A DNA stretch of 60,330 bases, taken from the NCBI GenBank assembly GCA_027364735.1, contig DAHXOT010000029.1, positions 1 to 60,330 of the forward strand, read 5' to 3'. This stretch comes from Hydrotalea sp. Its GTDB lineage: Bacteria; Bacteroidota; Bacteroidia; Chitinophagales; Chitinophagaceae. Made by a program: the position numbers and the translations under genes. Within the stretch, counting starts at the first letter, position 1. Every line of letters starts with the position of its first letter. Shown here piece after piece: positions 26,898 to 35,931 of the stretch. The notes below the pieces were generated by a model that did no database searches, was not told the DNA's origin, and worked only from the letters and a program-made list of their open reading frames with translations.

Positions 26898-26945
26898 GGG
26901 GGGAGGGGGTATATAAGGGGGGATACCGATAATGGGGGACGGGGG
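26898..26945 (+). other. G-run cluster abutting the hsdR stop, potential G-quadruplex
   Basis: Five runs of five or six G (26898-26903, 26905-26909, 26917-26922, 26934-26938, 26941-26945) with gaps of 1, 7, 11 and 2 bases, in otherwise very AT-rich DNA. The last run ends one base before the hsdR stop codon. The hsdR transcript would carry the matching C-runs. The motif fits the general G-quadruplex pattern on the plus strand. Confidence 0.7.
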
Positions 26946-26946
26946 T

Positions 26947-29907
26947 CTATAAATATTTACCCATGTTCCCTGTCTTCATCTGTTCATATAACATCTGACC
27001 GATAAAACCTTTAATTTTTGGGTCATCAATTTTCTTAAAGAAATCAAATCGTTCATTGAAGAAACTCATAATAGTTTTATCCAACACATCATCAAACTTT
27101 TGTTTCTTATTTGTTTCAGAATTATCACCTGTCATTACTTTTTGAAGACCTTCATCTTGATAAACTTTTTGTTTCATCGTTTCCAAATCCAATTTATCCT
27201 GTTCAGTAATTTCTGAACCATAAACTTTATTGATTTGTGAAATTATTTGTGATAACAAATCCATATCAGGTTCATCAATTGATTTAGAACCACCTACATC
27301 AATACCTTTTAATTTTCCACCTTTCTCACCATCTTCCAAATCAATTTTACCTGAAAATGTTTGTTGTATTCTGAAACTTTCTAAATCAACCGAATTGATT
27401 ATATCACTTACATCAGGTCTATTTCTTTTTGGTAATTTTTTATTTAAGTTTCTTACAAACACATACAATTTTTCCAACTCTAAATCAGTAAAGGTCATTA
27501 TCTGTGTTATGTATCCATATAACCTAATGTATGATTGAATATTTGACCTAAATAACTCCCTTTGGTCTTCATCTTGTATATTCTTCCATCTATCAACTAC
27601 CCTGTTTAAAATCGGTTGTAATTGTTCTTGTGGGGTATTGGGGTCGTAGAAAACTTTACCGAACTCTTCCACTTCATATTTGGTAAATAGATGTGTTCCT
27701 TCAATATCATTTTGTAATGTATATAATCTGTTGGGGTCGGTCTCTTCTTCCAACATTGTGTTTTCGTAATAATCTTTGAATGGTTTATATATTTCCATTG
27801 GTTCATTCACAAAATCTAAAACGAATGTGTCTGTTTTCCCTGTTGTTTTTCTATTTAATCTTGACAATGTTTGGACACATTGAAGACCACCCAAAGTTTT
27901 ATCTACATACATCGTATGAAGTAATGGTTCGTCATAACCTGTTTGAAACTTATTACTAACAATCAGTATTCTATAACGGGGGTCTTTCACACCTTCGGGA
28001 ATTGAAACTTTTGGTGGTAATTTATTCAAATTATCTTCCGTGTATTCCTGACCATCTAATTTAACCACACCACTAAAACCAACAAGACAAGAAAAAGACA
28101 ATCCTCTTTCTGTCATTTGTTTTTTCATTTCATGATAATATTGGACACAATGTTTTCTTGAACGAACAACAACCATTCCTCTACCTCTTCCCTGTATCTT
28201 CTTTGAAGTATGTTTTACAAAATGGTCTAAAATTATTTTTACTTTATGACCAATGGAAATTGTATGACCATCCACATATTTTACCAACTCTTCCATCACT
28301 TTACTTTTTGGAAGTTCTTTGTCTTCCTTTATTTCACTGTTGAACTTGAACCATCTTGAATAGGTGGTATAATTTTGTAAAACATCTAATGTAAATCCTT
28401 CAGTTATAGATTGTTTCATTGAATACACATCAAAAGGAACATACTTTCCATCTTCATTTTTTCTTCCAAAGATTTCAAGGGTTTTATTTTTTGGTGTTCC
28501 TGTAAATCCAAAAAAACTAATGTTGTGTTTCTTTCCTCTACTTCTTATTTCTTCCAATATTCTTTTATCAACATCTGTATATTCCTCTTCATCATCTTCG
28601 TTGTTTTCATCTTCACCTTTCGTCAATGATTTCTTTAAATGTTTTGAACTTTCTCCCGATTGACTTGAATGAACTTCATCTACAATAATTCCAAATGTTC
28701 TGTTGGGTAATTCATTTATTGTTTCTGATATTCTTGGAAACTTTTGAATGGTTGTAATGATTATATCCTTCCCATTTTCCAAGAATAATTTCAATTGAGA
28801 ACTATTTTCAACAACGGGATTAACCACACCTTTTGTTTGTTCTAATTGTTTGATGGTATATTGAAGTTGTTGGTCTAAAACCGTTCTGTCTGTAATAACA
28901 ATGATGGTATCAAAAATCCTGTTGGTGTCGTTGGGTGTTTTATACAATGAAGTAAGTAAGTGTGATAACCAACCTATACTATAACTTTTCCCACTCCCCG
29001 TACAATGTTGTATCAAATAGTTTTTTCCGACACCCTCATTCAATAAACTACTTCTTATTTTTCTGATAACATTTAGTTGGTGATAACGGGGGAATACCAA
29101 CAATTCTGATTTCTTTTCTACAACTCTTTGTTCTTTATCACTCCATTCTTTTTCTTTTTCAATAGATAGATGAACAAAGTTTTCCAATATATCTAAAACC
29201 GAATTGGGTGTTAGTATTTCTTTCCATAAATAATTGGTTCTTAAACCATCAGTTTCGGGATTATCAATTCCTTTATTGTATGGTAAGAACTTTGTTTTAT
29301 CACCCGACAATCTTGTTGTCATGGAAACCCTGTCATTATCACAACAAAAATGAACAATACATCTTTGGAATTGAAGTAATGGTTCTTTCGGGTCTCTGTC
29401 ATAACGGTATTGTCTTTCACTATCAAGGATGGTTTGATTTGTTAATTGGTTTTTTAATTCCATTGTTGAAAATGGAATACCATTAATGAACAAAACAACA
29501 TCAATACTATTGTTGTTTTTTAAGGAATAATGTAATTGACGAACAACTACAAATCTGTTCTTGGTAAATAAATCTTGATGGTCGGGGTTAAGATTGTTTT
29601 TTGGTTGGAAGTATAACAATCTAAAATTACAACCTCTGTCTTTCACACCTTTTCGTAAAACATCAATTAAACCCCTTGAAGATATTTCGTTGTTTATTCT
29701 TGTAAGTAATTTCTTATCGGTATCACTACCATATTGTTCATTCAGTTTGTTGTATTCTTTTTCTTGTGTGTCTTTTATAAAACCAATAATATCTTCATTT
29801 ATCAAACACAATGTTCTATCGTATTCAGAAAACAAACGGGATTTATAACCCGATTGAACTAATGATACTTCAATGTGTTCTTCCAAATGTTTTTCTTTGT
29901 ATTCCAT
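26947..29907 (-). CDS. hsdR: Type I restriction enzyme, R subunit
   Basis: 986-residue motor and nuclease subunit that translocates DNA with ATP and cuts unmodified DNA. The N-terminal PD-(D/E)XK nuclease has D136 and E150-x-K152 (DVVLFINGIPFSTMELKNQ). Walker A is TGSGKS (303-308), motif II DEVH (410-413), motif III FTGTP (468-472), and a motif VI QTLSRLNRK precedes a helical C-terminal domain. An acidic insert (EDENNEDDEEE, about 432-442) sits between motifs II and III. It follows hsdS by 6 bases and is the last gene of the four-gene operon. All catalytic motifs are intact. Confidence 0.96.
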   Translation of the reverse strand: MEYKEKHLEEHIEVSLVQSGYKSRLFSEYDRTLCLINEDIIGFIKDTQEKEYNKLNEQYGSDTDKKLLTRINNEISSRGLIDVLRKGVKDRGCNFRLLYFQPKNNLNPDHQDLFTKNRFVVVRQLHYSLKNNNSIDVVLFINGIPFSTMELKNQLTNQTILDSERQYRYDRDPKEPLLQFQRCIVHFCCDNDRVSMTTRLSGDKTKFLPYNKGIDNPETDGLRTNYLWKEILTPNSVLDILENFVHLSIEKEKEWSDKEQRVVEKKSELLVFPRYHQLNVIRKIRSSLLNEGVGKNYLIQHCTGSGKSYSIGWLSHLLTSLYKTPNDTNRIFDTIIVITDRTVLDQQLQYTIKQLEQTKGVVNPVVENSSQLKLFLENGKDIIITTIQKFPRISETINELPNRTFGIIVDEVHSSQSGESSKHLKKSLTKGEDENNEDDEEEYTDVDKRILEEIRSRGKKHNISFFGFTGTPKNKTLEIFGRKNEDGKYVPFDVYSMKQSITEGFTLDVLQNYTTYSRWFKFNSEIKEDKELPKSKVMEELVKYVDGHTISIGHKVKIILDHFVKHTSKKIQGRGRGMVVVRSRKHCVQYYHEMKKQMTERGLSFSCLVGFSGVVKLDGQEYTEDNLNKLPPKVSIPEGVKDPRYRILIVSNKFQTGYDEPLLHTMYVDKTLGGLQCVQTLSRLNRKTTGKTDTFVLDFVNEPMEIYKPFKDYYENTMLEEETDPNRLYTLQNDIEGTHLFTKYEVEEFGKVFYDPNTPQEQLQPILNRVVDRWKNIQDEDQRELFRSNIQSYIRLYGYITQIMTFTDLELEKLYVFVRNLNKKLPKRNRPDVSDIINSVDLESFRIQQTFSGKIDLEDGEKGGKLKGIDVGGSKSIDEPDMDLLSQIISQINKVYGSEITEQDKLDLETMKQKVYQDEGLQKVMTGDNSETNKKQKFDDVLDKTIMSFFNERFDFFKKIDDPKIKGFIGQMLYEQMKTGNMGKYL

Positions 29908-29913
29908 ATTGGT

Positions 29914-31185
29914 TTAATTAAGACTTGTTCTTACATCTATTTTTCCTGTGATTACTTCACTAATTAATGATTGTCGGTATTCTTTTAATAAATCAATTTT
30001 CTTTTGTTCTAATAAAACCAAATCATCAATCTCTTTTGTTTGATTATCTAAATGTTCTACGATTTGTTGTTGTTCTTGAAGTGATGGATTAGGAATATAT
30101 TCATTCTTTACCATTGTCCCTGTTATAAGTGGTTGAGTATTTTGATTTCTGATTATATTCAAATCTCTTGTTGTTAAAGAATAAAATATAAAATTGATGT
30201 CTGTATTTTTATTTGAGATATCAAGAACTAATGAATTATCATTTATCCAACATTTTTCTTTCACTAAATGAACATTACCACATTTTTCACCAACACGACC
30301 AATACTTAAAACAGGATGGGAAAAATTGAAATCACTATAATAACCCATTATACCATTACCTCCATAGACTGGAAACAAACCTTCACTTTCTATTAAATTA
30401 GATGTTATTGTATCACCACTATTAATCTGACCCACATGTTTTAATTTGATTATTCCCCAATGTTCAGGTATTTCACCAATCCATTCCACACCACTATCTT
30501 TCATTTTTACATTGGTGTTTAACCCTTTTGTTATTACATGATTTATTAATGATGTTCTTTGTTCTTTTAATAATTCAATCTTTTTTTCTTTGGATGAAAT
30601 AAGTTGGTCTATGATTTCAGTTTTAGTATCTAAGTATTGAACGATTTGTTGTTGTTCATTTATTGGAGGTGTAATAACATCAAGATTTTCAATTGGAGAT
30701 TTACCCAATCCAAATCTTGTAATACCATTTGAATTAATTTCAAAATAATTTCTTACTCTTTTTGTTTGTAATTGACGAAAGAGAAATAACCCATTTAAAC
30801 TTTCTTTTTGGGTTGTAATCATTGATAAATGATAACCACAAACTACATTATCAAAATCTTTATCAATGTATGAGGGGACACCAATATCATCAGGAGTTTC
30901 ACTATCTTTTGTTATGATAACATCATCCTTTTTCAACTTAAACTTGTTAAACTCTTCAATTGAACAAGACCCTTTAGTAAAATCTATTTTATCATTTATT
31001 TTATCATTCTTATAAACATCTGTGTAATTACATAAAAAGACTTGAAGTTCATTTTCATAAATGTTCTTATCAACATTACTTCCATTAATCTTTGAAATAT
31101 GTTTCAGTTTTCGGATTTTCCAATGTTCAGGAATATCGTCAATCCATTCAACACCCGATGATTTATATCTTGGATAATTATTCAT
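29914..31185 (-). CDS. hsdS: Type I restriction enzyme, specificity subunit
   Basis: 423-residue DNA-recognition subunit with two target-recognition domains. Each begins with the same type of phrase (YKSSGVEWIDDIPEHWKIRKLKH at the N-terminus, MKDSGVEWIGEIPEHWGIIKLKH at about 228) and ends with a conserved helix (NEQQQIVQYLDTKTEIIDQL and LQEQQQIVEHLDNQTKEIDD, followed by LLKEQR or LLKEYR and SLI). The start ATG shares its first base with the last base of the upstream stop (TGATG), so translation is coupled. The recognition sequence cannot be predicted by eye. Confidence 0.95.
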   Translation of the reverse strand: MNNYPRYKSSGVEWIDDIPEHWKIRKLKHISKINGSNVDKNIYENELQVFLCNYTDVYKNDKINDKIDFTKGSCSIEEFNKFKLKKDDVIITKDSETPDDIGVPSYIDKDFDNVVCGYHLSMITTQKESLNGLFLFRQLQTKRVRNYFEINSNGITRFGLGKSPIENLDVITPPINEQQQIVQYLDTKTEIIDQLISSKEKKIELLKEQRTSLINHVITKGLNTNVKMKDSGVEWIGEIPEHWGIIKLKHVGQINSGDTITSNLIESEGLFPVYGGNGIMGYYSDFNFSHPVLSIGRVGEKCGNVHLVKEKCWINDNSLVLDISNKNTDINFIFYSLTTRDLNIIRNQNTQPLITGTMVKNEYIPNPSLQEQQQIVEHLDNQTKEIDDLVLLEQKKIDLLKEYRQSLISEVITGKIDVRTSLN

Positions 31186-32105
31186 CAATTCTGTTTCTTA
31201 TAAGATTGGTTAATTAAAAACATTACATAATCTAAATCACTATCCTCCTTAATTACAAGTTCATAATCACCATTACCATAATGACCAATATTACTTACAT
31301 CTCTACATAAATTTTTTGGGTCATCCAATTCACCTTTTTTTAAATTAATCCAACACCATAATTCTCCTTTAAGAATTGTAATGTCAAAGAAGTTTGTTTT
31401 TCTTTTGAATACGATATACATTTTTCGTGGAACAATTTCTATATCTCCACCAATATTGATTATCCTTTCTTTTATTTTTTTGTAGATTTCTTTTGTAGTT
31501 TCTAAAACTTTGGGATGATTAAGATGTTCTTCTTCTGAATATAATTTTATTTCTTTTGAAACTGAACTTACAACTCCACTTTTGTCTTCAACAATAGATG
31601 AGATACTTTCTTCTGATGAAGTTTTATGTTGAATTAATCCAAGTAAATTGTTTTCATATCTTTTGATTTCCCATAATTCAAAAGGAACATCTTTAAAGTT
31701 GATGGAATGTTTTTGATAATCCGTGAATTGAGGTGAAATGAAAATGACTTTGGATTGAGACCAATCAACATCATCTCTTTTAAGTGTTCCACCACAATTT
31801 TCATTGTATTCTAAAATGAAATCCGATTTGTTATTTAACATCAAAGACATATAGGTATAACCCTGATCTATAACCGAAAAGTTCCGGTCTTTCTTATATT
31901 CAATTACAACAAATGATTTGTTCTCTTTATCATATCCTAATGTATCAATACGAAAGTTCTTTATTGTTAATTCTGTTTTGACAAATTGTAAATTGAACAA
32001 TTCTTCCATGTTGTTTTCAATCAGGTTCTGAATGTCCTTTTCCAATTTGAAAGTATTGGATGAAATACTTTTCAGTTTATCGTTTGTAATTGAATATAGT
32101 TTCAT
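31185..32105 (-). CDS. PD-(D/E)XK nuclease-like / DUF5655 protein inside the hsd operon
   Basis: 306-residue protein of the COG3586-like type. The N-terminal half carries a nuclease-type motif: D54 in FRIDTLGYD and E69-x-K71 in FVVIEYKK, followed by a conserved Gln (VIDQGYTYMSL). The C-terminal part (about 215-300, VFKRKTNFFDITILKGELWCWINL ... LCRDVSNIGHYGNGDYEL) matches DUF5655. It overlaps hsdM by the ATGA pattern and touches hsdS, so it is translated as part of the restriction system. Its job is unknown: an accessory nuclease or a regulator of the complex are both possible. Confidence 0.8.
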   Translation of the reverse strand: MKLYSITNDKLKSISSNTFKLEKDIQNLIENNMEELFNLQFVKTELTIKNFRIDTLGYDKENKSFVVIEYKKDRNFSVIDQGYTYMSLMLNNKSDFILEYNENCGGTLKRDDVDWSQSKVIFISPQFTDYQKHSINFKDVPFELWEIKRYENNLLGLIQHKTSSEESISSIVEDKSGVVSSVSKEIKLYSEEEHLNHPKVLETTKEIYKKIKERIINIGGDIEIVPRKMYIVFKRKTNFFDITILKGELWCWINLKKGELDDPKNLCRDVSNIGHYGNGDYELVIKEDSDLDYVMFLINQSYKKQN

Positions 32106-33817
32106 CAGTTCAATAATTTATTCATTAAACCATCACTTTCTTTTTCCAACTCTAATAGTTCTTGTGTTATCTCTTTCAATGAACGAAGTGGTTTGTATTT
32201 GTAGAAATATTTGGTAAAGTTTATTTCATAACCAATAGTGTCTTTTGTTCTATCCATATACGAATTGGGAAGATGTGGTTTGACCTCTTTTTCAAAATAT
32301 TCATCAATATCAACTCCCAATGGTATTCGTTCTGTGTCTCTCAATGAACCATCAGGTTTTGGTTTTCCTTGTTTGTCTTTTTCAACTTTACCATCTTTAA
32401 CTAATGGTTGTTCAATTACCACTTTTGTATAACCAAAGTATTCGTTGGGAAATATTTTTGTGTATTCTGTTTCTTTAAAATCTTCATACAATTTGGTTAG
32501 TTCAGATATAAGTTCATCACTAATTAATTTTCTTTTATTACCCAATGATTTTTTCATGGGTTTAAAAAAGTTAGAACCATCTATCAATTGAACTTTTCCT
32601 TTTCTATGTTTCTTTTTTGTGTTGGAAACAATCCATATATAAGTTGTAATTCCTGTATTAAAAAATAATTGGTCGGGTAATTGAACAATACATTCTAACC
32701 AATCATTTTCAATAATCCATTTACGAATATTACTTTCACCACTACCACTATCACCGGTGAATAACGGAGAACCATTGAAGATGATACCAATTCTTGAACC
32801 CTTTGGTTCCATCTTTGAAATCATATTTTGAAGAAACAATAATGAACCATCAGAACTTCTTGGTGTTCCAACAAAAAATCTTCCGTTTGGATTTTTACTT
32901 TCGTTTTCAATGAAGTCTTGTTCTCCTTTCCAACTAACACCATACGGAGGGTTTGATAAAAGATAATCAAACTTTACACCCTCAAATTGGTCATTTGATA
33001 AAGTTGAACCTAATCTTATGTTATTTGGATTTTCTCCTGAAATTAGTAGGTCAGATTTACAAATAGAATATGTTTGGGGATTTAACTCTTGTCCGTATAA
33101 ATTGATTTCAATGTTCTTATTAATTTTTTCTAAAATCAAGTTTTTTCCTGTGGTTAATATTCCACCTGTTCCACAACAACAATCATAAATTGAACGAACT
33201 TTTCCTTCACCTTTTAATTCGTCTTTACCTTCTGTGAATACAAGTTCAACAAGTAATTTAACTATGTCTCTTGGGGTATAGTGTTCCCCACTTGTTTCAT
33301 TAGACATTTCCGAAAATCTACGAAGTAGTTCTTCAAAGATTAGACCCATTGTATGATTACTTACAACATTGGGATGAAGGTCAATGGAAGAAAATGTTTC
33401 TACAACCTGATAAAGTTTTCCGTTCTTATTTAATTTTTCAATTGGTTTTTCTAACTGAAAGTTTTCAACTATTTCACGAACATTCGGACTAAACCCATTC
33501 AGGTAATTGTTGAAGTTTAATGATATGTTTAAATGGTCTTGTTTAAGTCTTTGTAAATCGTATCGGGAATGATTATAGAATGATAACCCAATTTCATTCA
33601 GTAAAACGGGTGTTGGATCATCAATCTTCTTTGAATATTTTTCATATAATTCTATCACCTTGTCTTTGGATGGTTCTAACACACAATCTAACCTACGAAG
33701 AACAACAAATGGTAAAATAACATCACCATATTCGTGTCCCTTGAATAAACCCCGTAATAAATCATCACACACCGACCAAACGAATGAAGAAATCTCTTGA
33801 AACTTAGTATCAGACAT
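32105..33817 (-). CDS. hsdM: Type I restriction enzyme, methyltransferase subunit
   Basis: 570-residue N6-adenine DNA methyltransferase that protects host sites with HsdS. The N-terminal helical domain (FVWSVCDDLLRGLFKGHEYGDVILPFVVLRRLD) is typical. S-adenosylmethionine motif DCCCGTGG is at about 212-219, the region before it has GEHYTPRDIVKLLVEL, and the catalytic motif is NPPY (289-292). The ATG at 33817 is preferred to the GTG just before it. First gene of the operon M-nuclease-S-R; a palindrome-rich region separates it from the divergent ART-like gene. Confidence 0.96.
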   Translation of the reverse strand: MSDTKFQEISSFVWSVCDDLLRGLFKGHEYGDVILPFVVLRRLDCVLEPSKDKVIELYEKYSKKIDDPTPVLLNEIGLSFYNHSRYDLQRLKQDHLNISLNFNNYLNGFSPNVREIVENFQLEKPIEKLNKNGKLYQVVETFSSIDLHPNVVSNHTMGLIFEELLRRFSEMSNETSGEHYTPRDIVKLLVELVFTEGKDELKGEGKVRSIYDCCCGTGGILTTGKNLILEKINKNIEINLYGQELNPQTYSICKSDLLISGENPNNIRLGSTLSNDQFEGVKFDYLLSNPPYGVSWKGEQDFIENESKNPNGRFFVGTPRSSDGSLLFLQNMISKMEPKGSRIGIIFNGSPLFTGDSGSGESNIRKWIIENDWLECIVQLPDQLFFNTGITTYIWIVSNTKKKHRKGKVQLIDGSNFFKPMKKSLGNKRKLISDELISELTKLYEDFKETEYTKIFPNEYFGYTKVVIEQPLVKDGKVEKDKQGKPKPDGSLRDTERIPLGVDIDEYFEKEVKPHLPNSYMDRTKDTIGYEINFTKYFYKYKPLRSLKEITQELLELEKESDGLMNKLLN

Positions 33818-34102
33818 CACCCAATTTTTTAGTAAAAACTAAGGTAGCGAGAAATATTAAGTTGAAGACAATAAATAATCATTTTTTTTAATTAAATGAT
33901 TAAGAATGAACCCACCCATTTTATATAAAAAATATACAAGTATAACCGTTATAAACGTATATCATATTAATTTAATATAAAAAAATGAAATAACCAAAAA
34001 AAACGACCGATTTATTTTCAAAAAATGAAAATAAAGTTGGGGTCATGACCCGATAATCTCAAATATATTTTTGAAACTTTGTGTTCTAAAAAATTAATAA
34101 CT
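33818..34102. promoter_or_regulatory. Palindrome-rich divergent control region (hsd operon / ART-like gene)
   Basis: 285 bases, no gene. Four inverted repeats: TAATCATTT/AAATGATTA (33876-33884, 33894-33902); TATAACCGTTATA (33941-33953), itself flanked by ATATAC and GTATAT; TTTATTTTCA/TGAAAATAAA (34011-34020, 34026-34035); and the 12-bp perfect palindrome GGGTCATGACCC (34040-34051), which stands out as GC-rich. They are likely operators or leader hairpins. The protein that binds them is not obvious; no small regulator gene (controller protein) was found. Confidence 0.6.
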
Positions 34103-34942
34103 ATGGAAAAGATGACGGATGAAGAAAAGAGAAGACTTAGTTTAATAGAGTTTCATAAACTTGTAAAAAAATCAAGTAGAGTAGAGAGAACATTTGTGTC
34201 TGAAAGATTAAATCCCGAATTATTACCTTATGTTGATGAGAAAGGGTATCTCAAACATTTATTTTGTTGTTTCCCATTTCCTGTAAGTCCAAATCAAGAA
34301 AGTTCATTTAATTCAATTTGTAATGAAAATTATAATGTCAATAAAAAATATTATGAACAATACTTGAGGGATAAGGATTACGATAATCTGTTTCTATTTA
34401 TTGATAGAGATTTTAAACTAAAATGGTTTATAGACCACTTTGAAGAAATATATAGAAATGTAGGAGATAAAAAATATTATGAGTTATTAAATTATGTTTT
34501 GGTAGAAGTGGATAATCATGACCCTACACGAGAACATTATTCAAAACTAATTTCTTATGGGAAAAACCATTTGTTTATGATGACGGAAGATGAACGGAAA
34601 CTCTATGACGAATTACCTGAAAAGTTTTTTATTTATAGGGGAACTTCTTCTGATAAAAAAATTACAAAAGAAAATGTGAAAGGGTTATTGGGTAATTCAT
34701 GGTCAATTGATAGAGAAATATCAATATGGTTTTCACTAAAACATTCACCTAAATATCGTGGGTCTAACCATTTTATACTTTTAACCTATGAAGTAAATAA
34801 AAGTGAAATTATTTCATACTTTACTACACGAGGTGAAAAAGAAATATTTCTTGATTATACTAAAATTAATTTGTCAAAACTCAAGTTTCAACTAATACCC
34901 AAAAACTACAAACTCAAAGTTTCATTTGACAAACCTTTATAG
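34103..34942 (+). CDS. ADP-ribosyltransferase-like protein
   Basis: 279-residue soluble protein. The C-terminal third matches the ADP-ribosyltransferase toxin pattern: R179 in FIYRGTSS, S-W-S (199-201) in LGNSWSIDREISIWFSLKH, a beta strand HFILLTYEV, and E245-x-E247 in TRGEKEIFLDY. These would bind NAD+ and transfer ADP-ribose to a target. The N-terminal 170 residues are helical and of no known family; they could recognise the target. It is divergent from hsdM, and its 3' end overlaps the Rep gene by 29 bases. No antitoxin-like partner (macrodomain or ADP-ribosylhydrolase) is adjacent. The ATG at 34103 is preferred to a TTG eight codons earlier. Inference: a defence or toxin effector. Confidence 0.6.
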   Translation: MEKMTDEEKRRLSLIEFHKLVKKSSRVERTFVSERLNPELLPYVDEKGYLKHLFCCFPFPVSPNQESSFNSICNENYNVNKKYYEQYLRDKDYDNLFLFIDRDFKLKWFIDHFEEIYRNVGDKKYYELLNYVLVEVDNHDPTREHYSKLISYGKNHLFMMTEDERKLYDELPEKFFIYRGTSSDKKITKENVKGLLGNSWSIDREISIWFSLKHSPKYRGSNHFILLTYEVNKSEIISYFTTRGEKEIFLDYTKINLSKLKFQLIPKNYKLKVSFDKPL

Positions 34943-35645
34943 GGTTAAACTCAATGTGATTTTTATTCTTACTAAAATCCCCTGATAAAAACCAATTATC
35001 CACTTTATTCATGTCTGTTATTTTGGATGATGATGGTTTTAATTCCTTGACACAATATTTCAATATTGTTTCCTTGTCATTTTCGGTTTCTATGGGAAGT
35101 GTAATGGATGTCCCAACCAACCATGAAGTTTCTGTGGTATTTATAAAATTGATTTTACGGTCATCTGATTTGAATAAAATATGAACATGGTATTTGTTAT
35201 TTTTTCCTAATTCAAAGAATACAAAACTTCTTTCAATTAGGTTAATCCCGGTCAGAAAGTTTATGTATTTCTCTGTGTATCTTCTTAATGATTTAATCCC
35301 AATTTTCTTCTCTATTTGATAACTAAAATCGGTTTCTAATTTTTGGTTTTGTTCTTGAATATCATTGTTTATTTCTTTAAGTAATTCCTTTTCAAAATAA
35401 TTTGGATCTATCGTTCCTGTGAAAAAATAATCCCATTGGAATTGTTTATTGAAATTGACTAAGTTGTTTCTATATTGGGTATCAAAATCTTTGTTGGTTG
35501 TCCTTATTATGTCTAATTCTTTAAATAATTTTTCTTTTCTTCTATGTCTCCGTTGGTTATTTCTGTTTTGAGTTTTCCTTGTCTCGTGTTGGATATATTC
35601 ATCTGTATATAGATTAGGTCTTCCAACTCTTTTCTTTGTTTCCAT
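34914..35645 (-). CDS. HUH-type replication initiator (Rep-like)
   Basis: 243-residue protein with the rolling-circle Rep motif order. Motif I is FFTGT (about 74-78), the HUH motif is YHVHILF (H153-x-H155, metal ligands) and motif III is KYCVKEL with a candidate nicking Tyr Y197 and K200. The N-terminus is very basic (KKRVGRPNLY and NNQRRHRRKEKL) and may bind DNA. I start at the ATG giving METKKRVGRP; a longer in-frame reading adds 12 residues inside the hairpin region. It could start replication or nick the element for transfer. Convergent with the ART-like gene. Families vary, so relaxase or transposase roles are not excluded. Confidence 0.7.
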   Translation of the reverse strand: METKKRVGRPNLYTDEYIQHETRKTQNRNNQRRHRRKEKLFKELDIIRTTNKDFDTQYRNNLVNFNKQFQWDYFFTGTIDPNYFEKELLKEINNDIQEQNQKLETDFSYQIEKKIGIKSLRRYTEKYINFLTGINLIERSFVFFELGKNNKYHVHILFKSDDRKINFINTTETSWLVGTSITLPIETENDKETILKYCVKELKPSSSKITDMNKVDNWFLSGDFSKNKNHIEFNPIKVCQMKL

Positions 35646-35647
35646 GT

Positions 35648-35736
35648 ATGTATTTATTAAAGAAATAATTATTGATGACACATTTGGATTAGACCTGTGG
35701 TATCAAGTCTAATGAAGTCATCAGTAATAAATACAT
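35648..35736. other. Large imperfect hairpin next to rep, candidate replication origin
   Basis: Three stacked perfect arms fold one 89-base hairpin: ATGTATTTATTA (35648-35659) with 35725-35736; TGATGAC (35673-35679) with 35717-35723; ATTAGAC (35688-35694) with 35707-35713. The apical loop is CTGTGGTATCAA. It begins 3 bases from the Rep start. Such structures next to HUH Rep genes are typical double-strand origins, with the nick in the loop. It could instead be an operator. Confidence 0.5.
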
Positions 35737-35857
35737 GAAAGTTTTTAAAAAGTCAAGTGGTGAGTAAAAAAAGAGTTGAAATGGATTGGATTAAGATTTT
35801 TTAAAAAAAAGTTTGATATCATTTTTTATTACGATTTATTTTTCGTATAATTTAATA

Positions 35858-35902
35858 GTGGTTAGATAATATCAACCACGACGGAAGGTTCAAAGTTGAA
35901 CC
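35858..35902. repeat. Two small hairpins upstream of the integrase operon
   Basis: GTGGTT/AACCAC (35858-35863, 35874-35879) and the perfect palindrome GGTTCAA-AG-TTGAACC (35887-35902). A T-run follows 7 bases later (35911-35917). They lie 30 bases before the small gene at 35932 and may be operator, recombinase arm sites or a terminator. The rest of 35737-35857 shows nothing else I recognise. Confidence 0.45.
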
Positions 35903-35931
35903 TGATAAACTTTTTTTAACATGAATACCCA

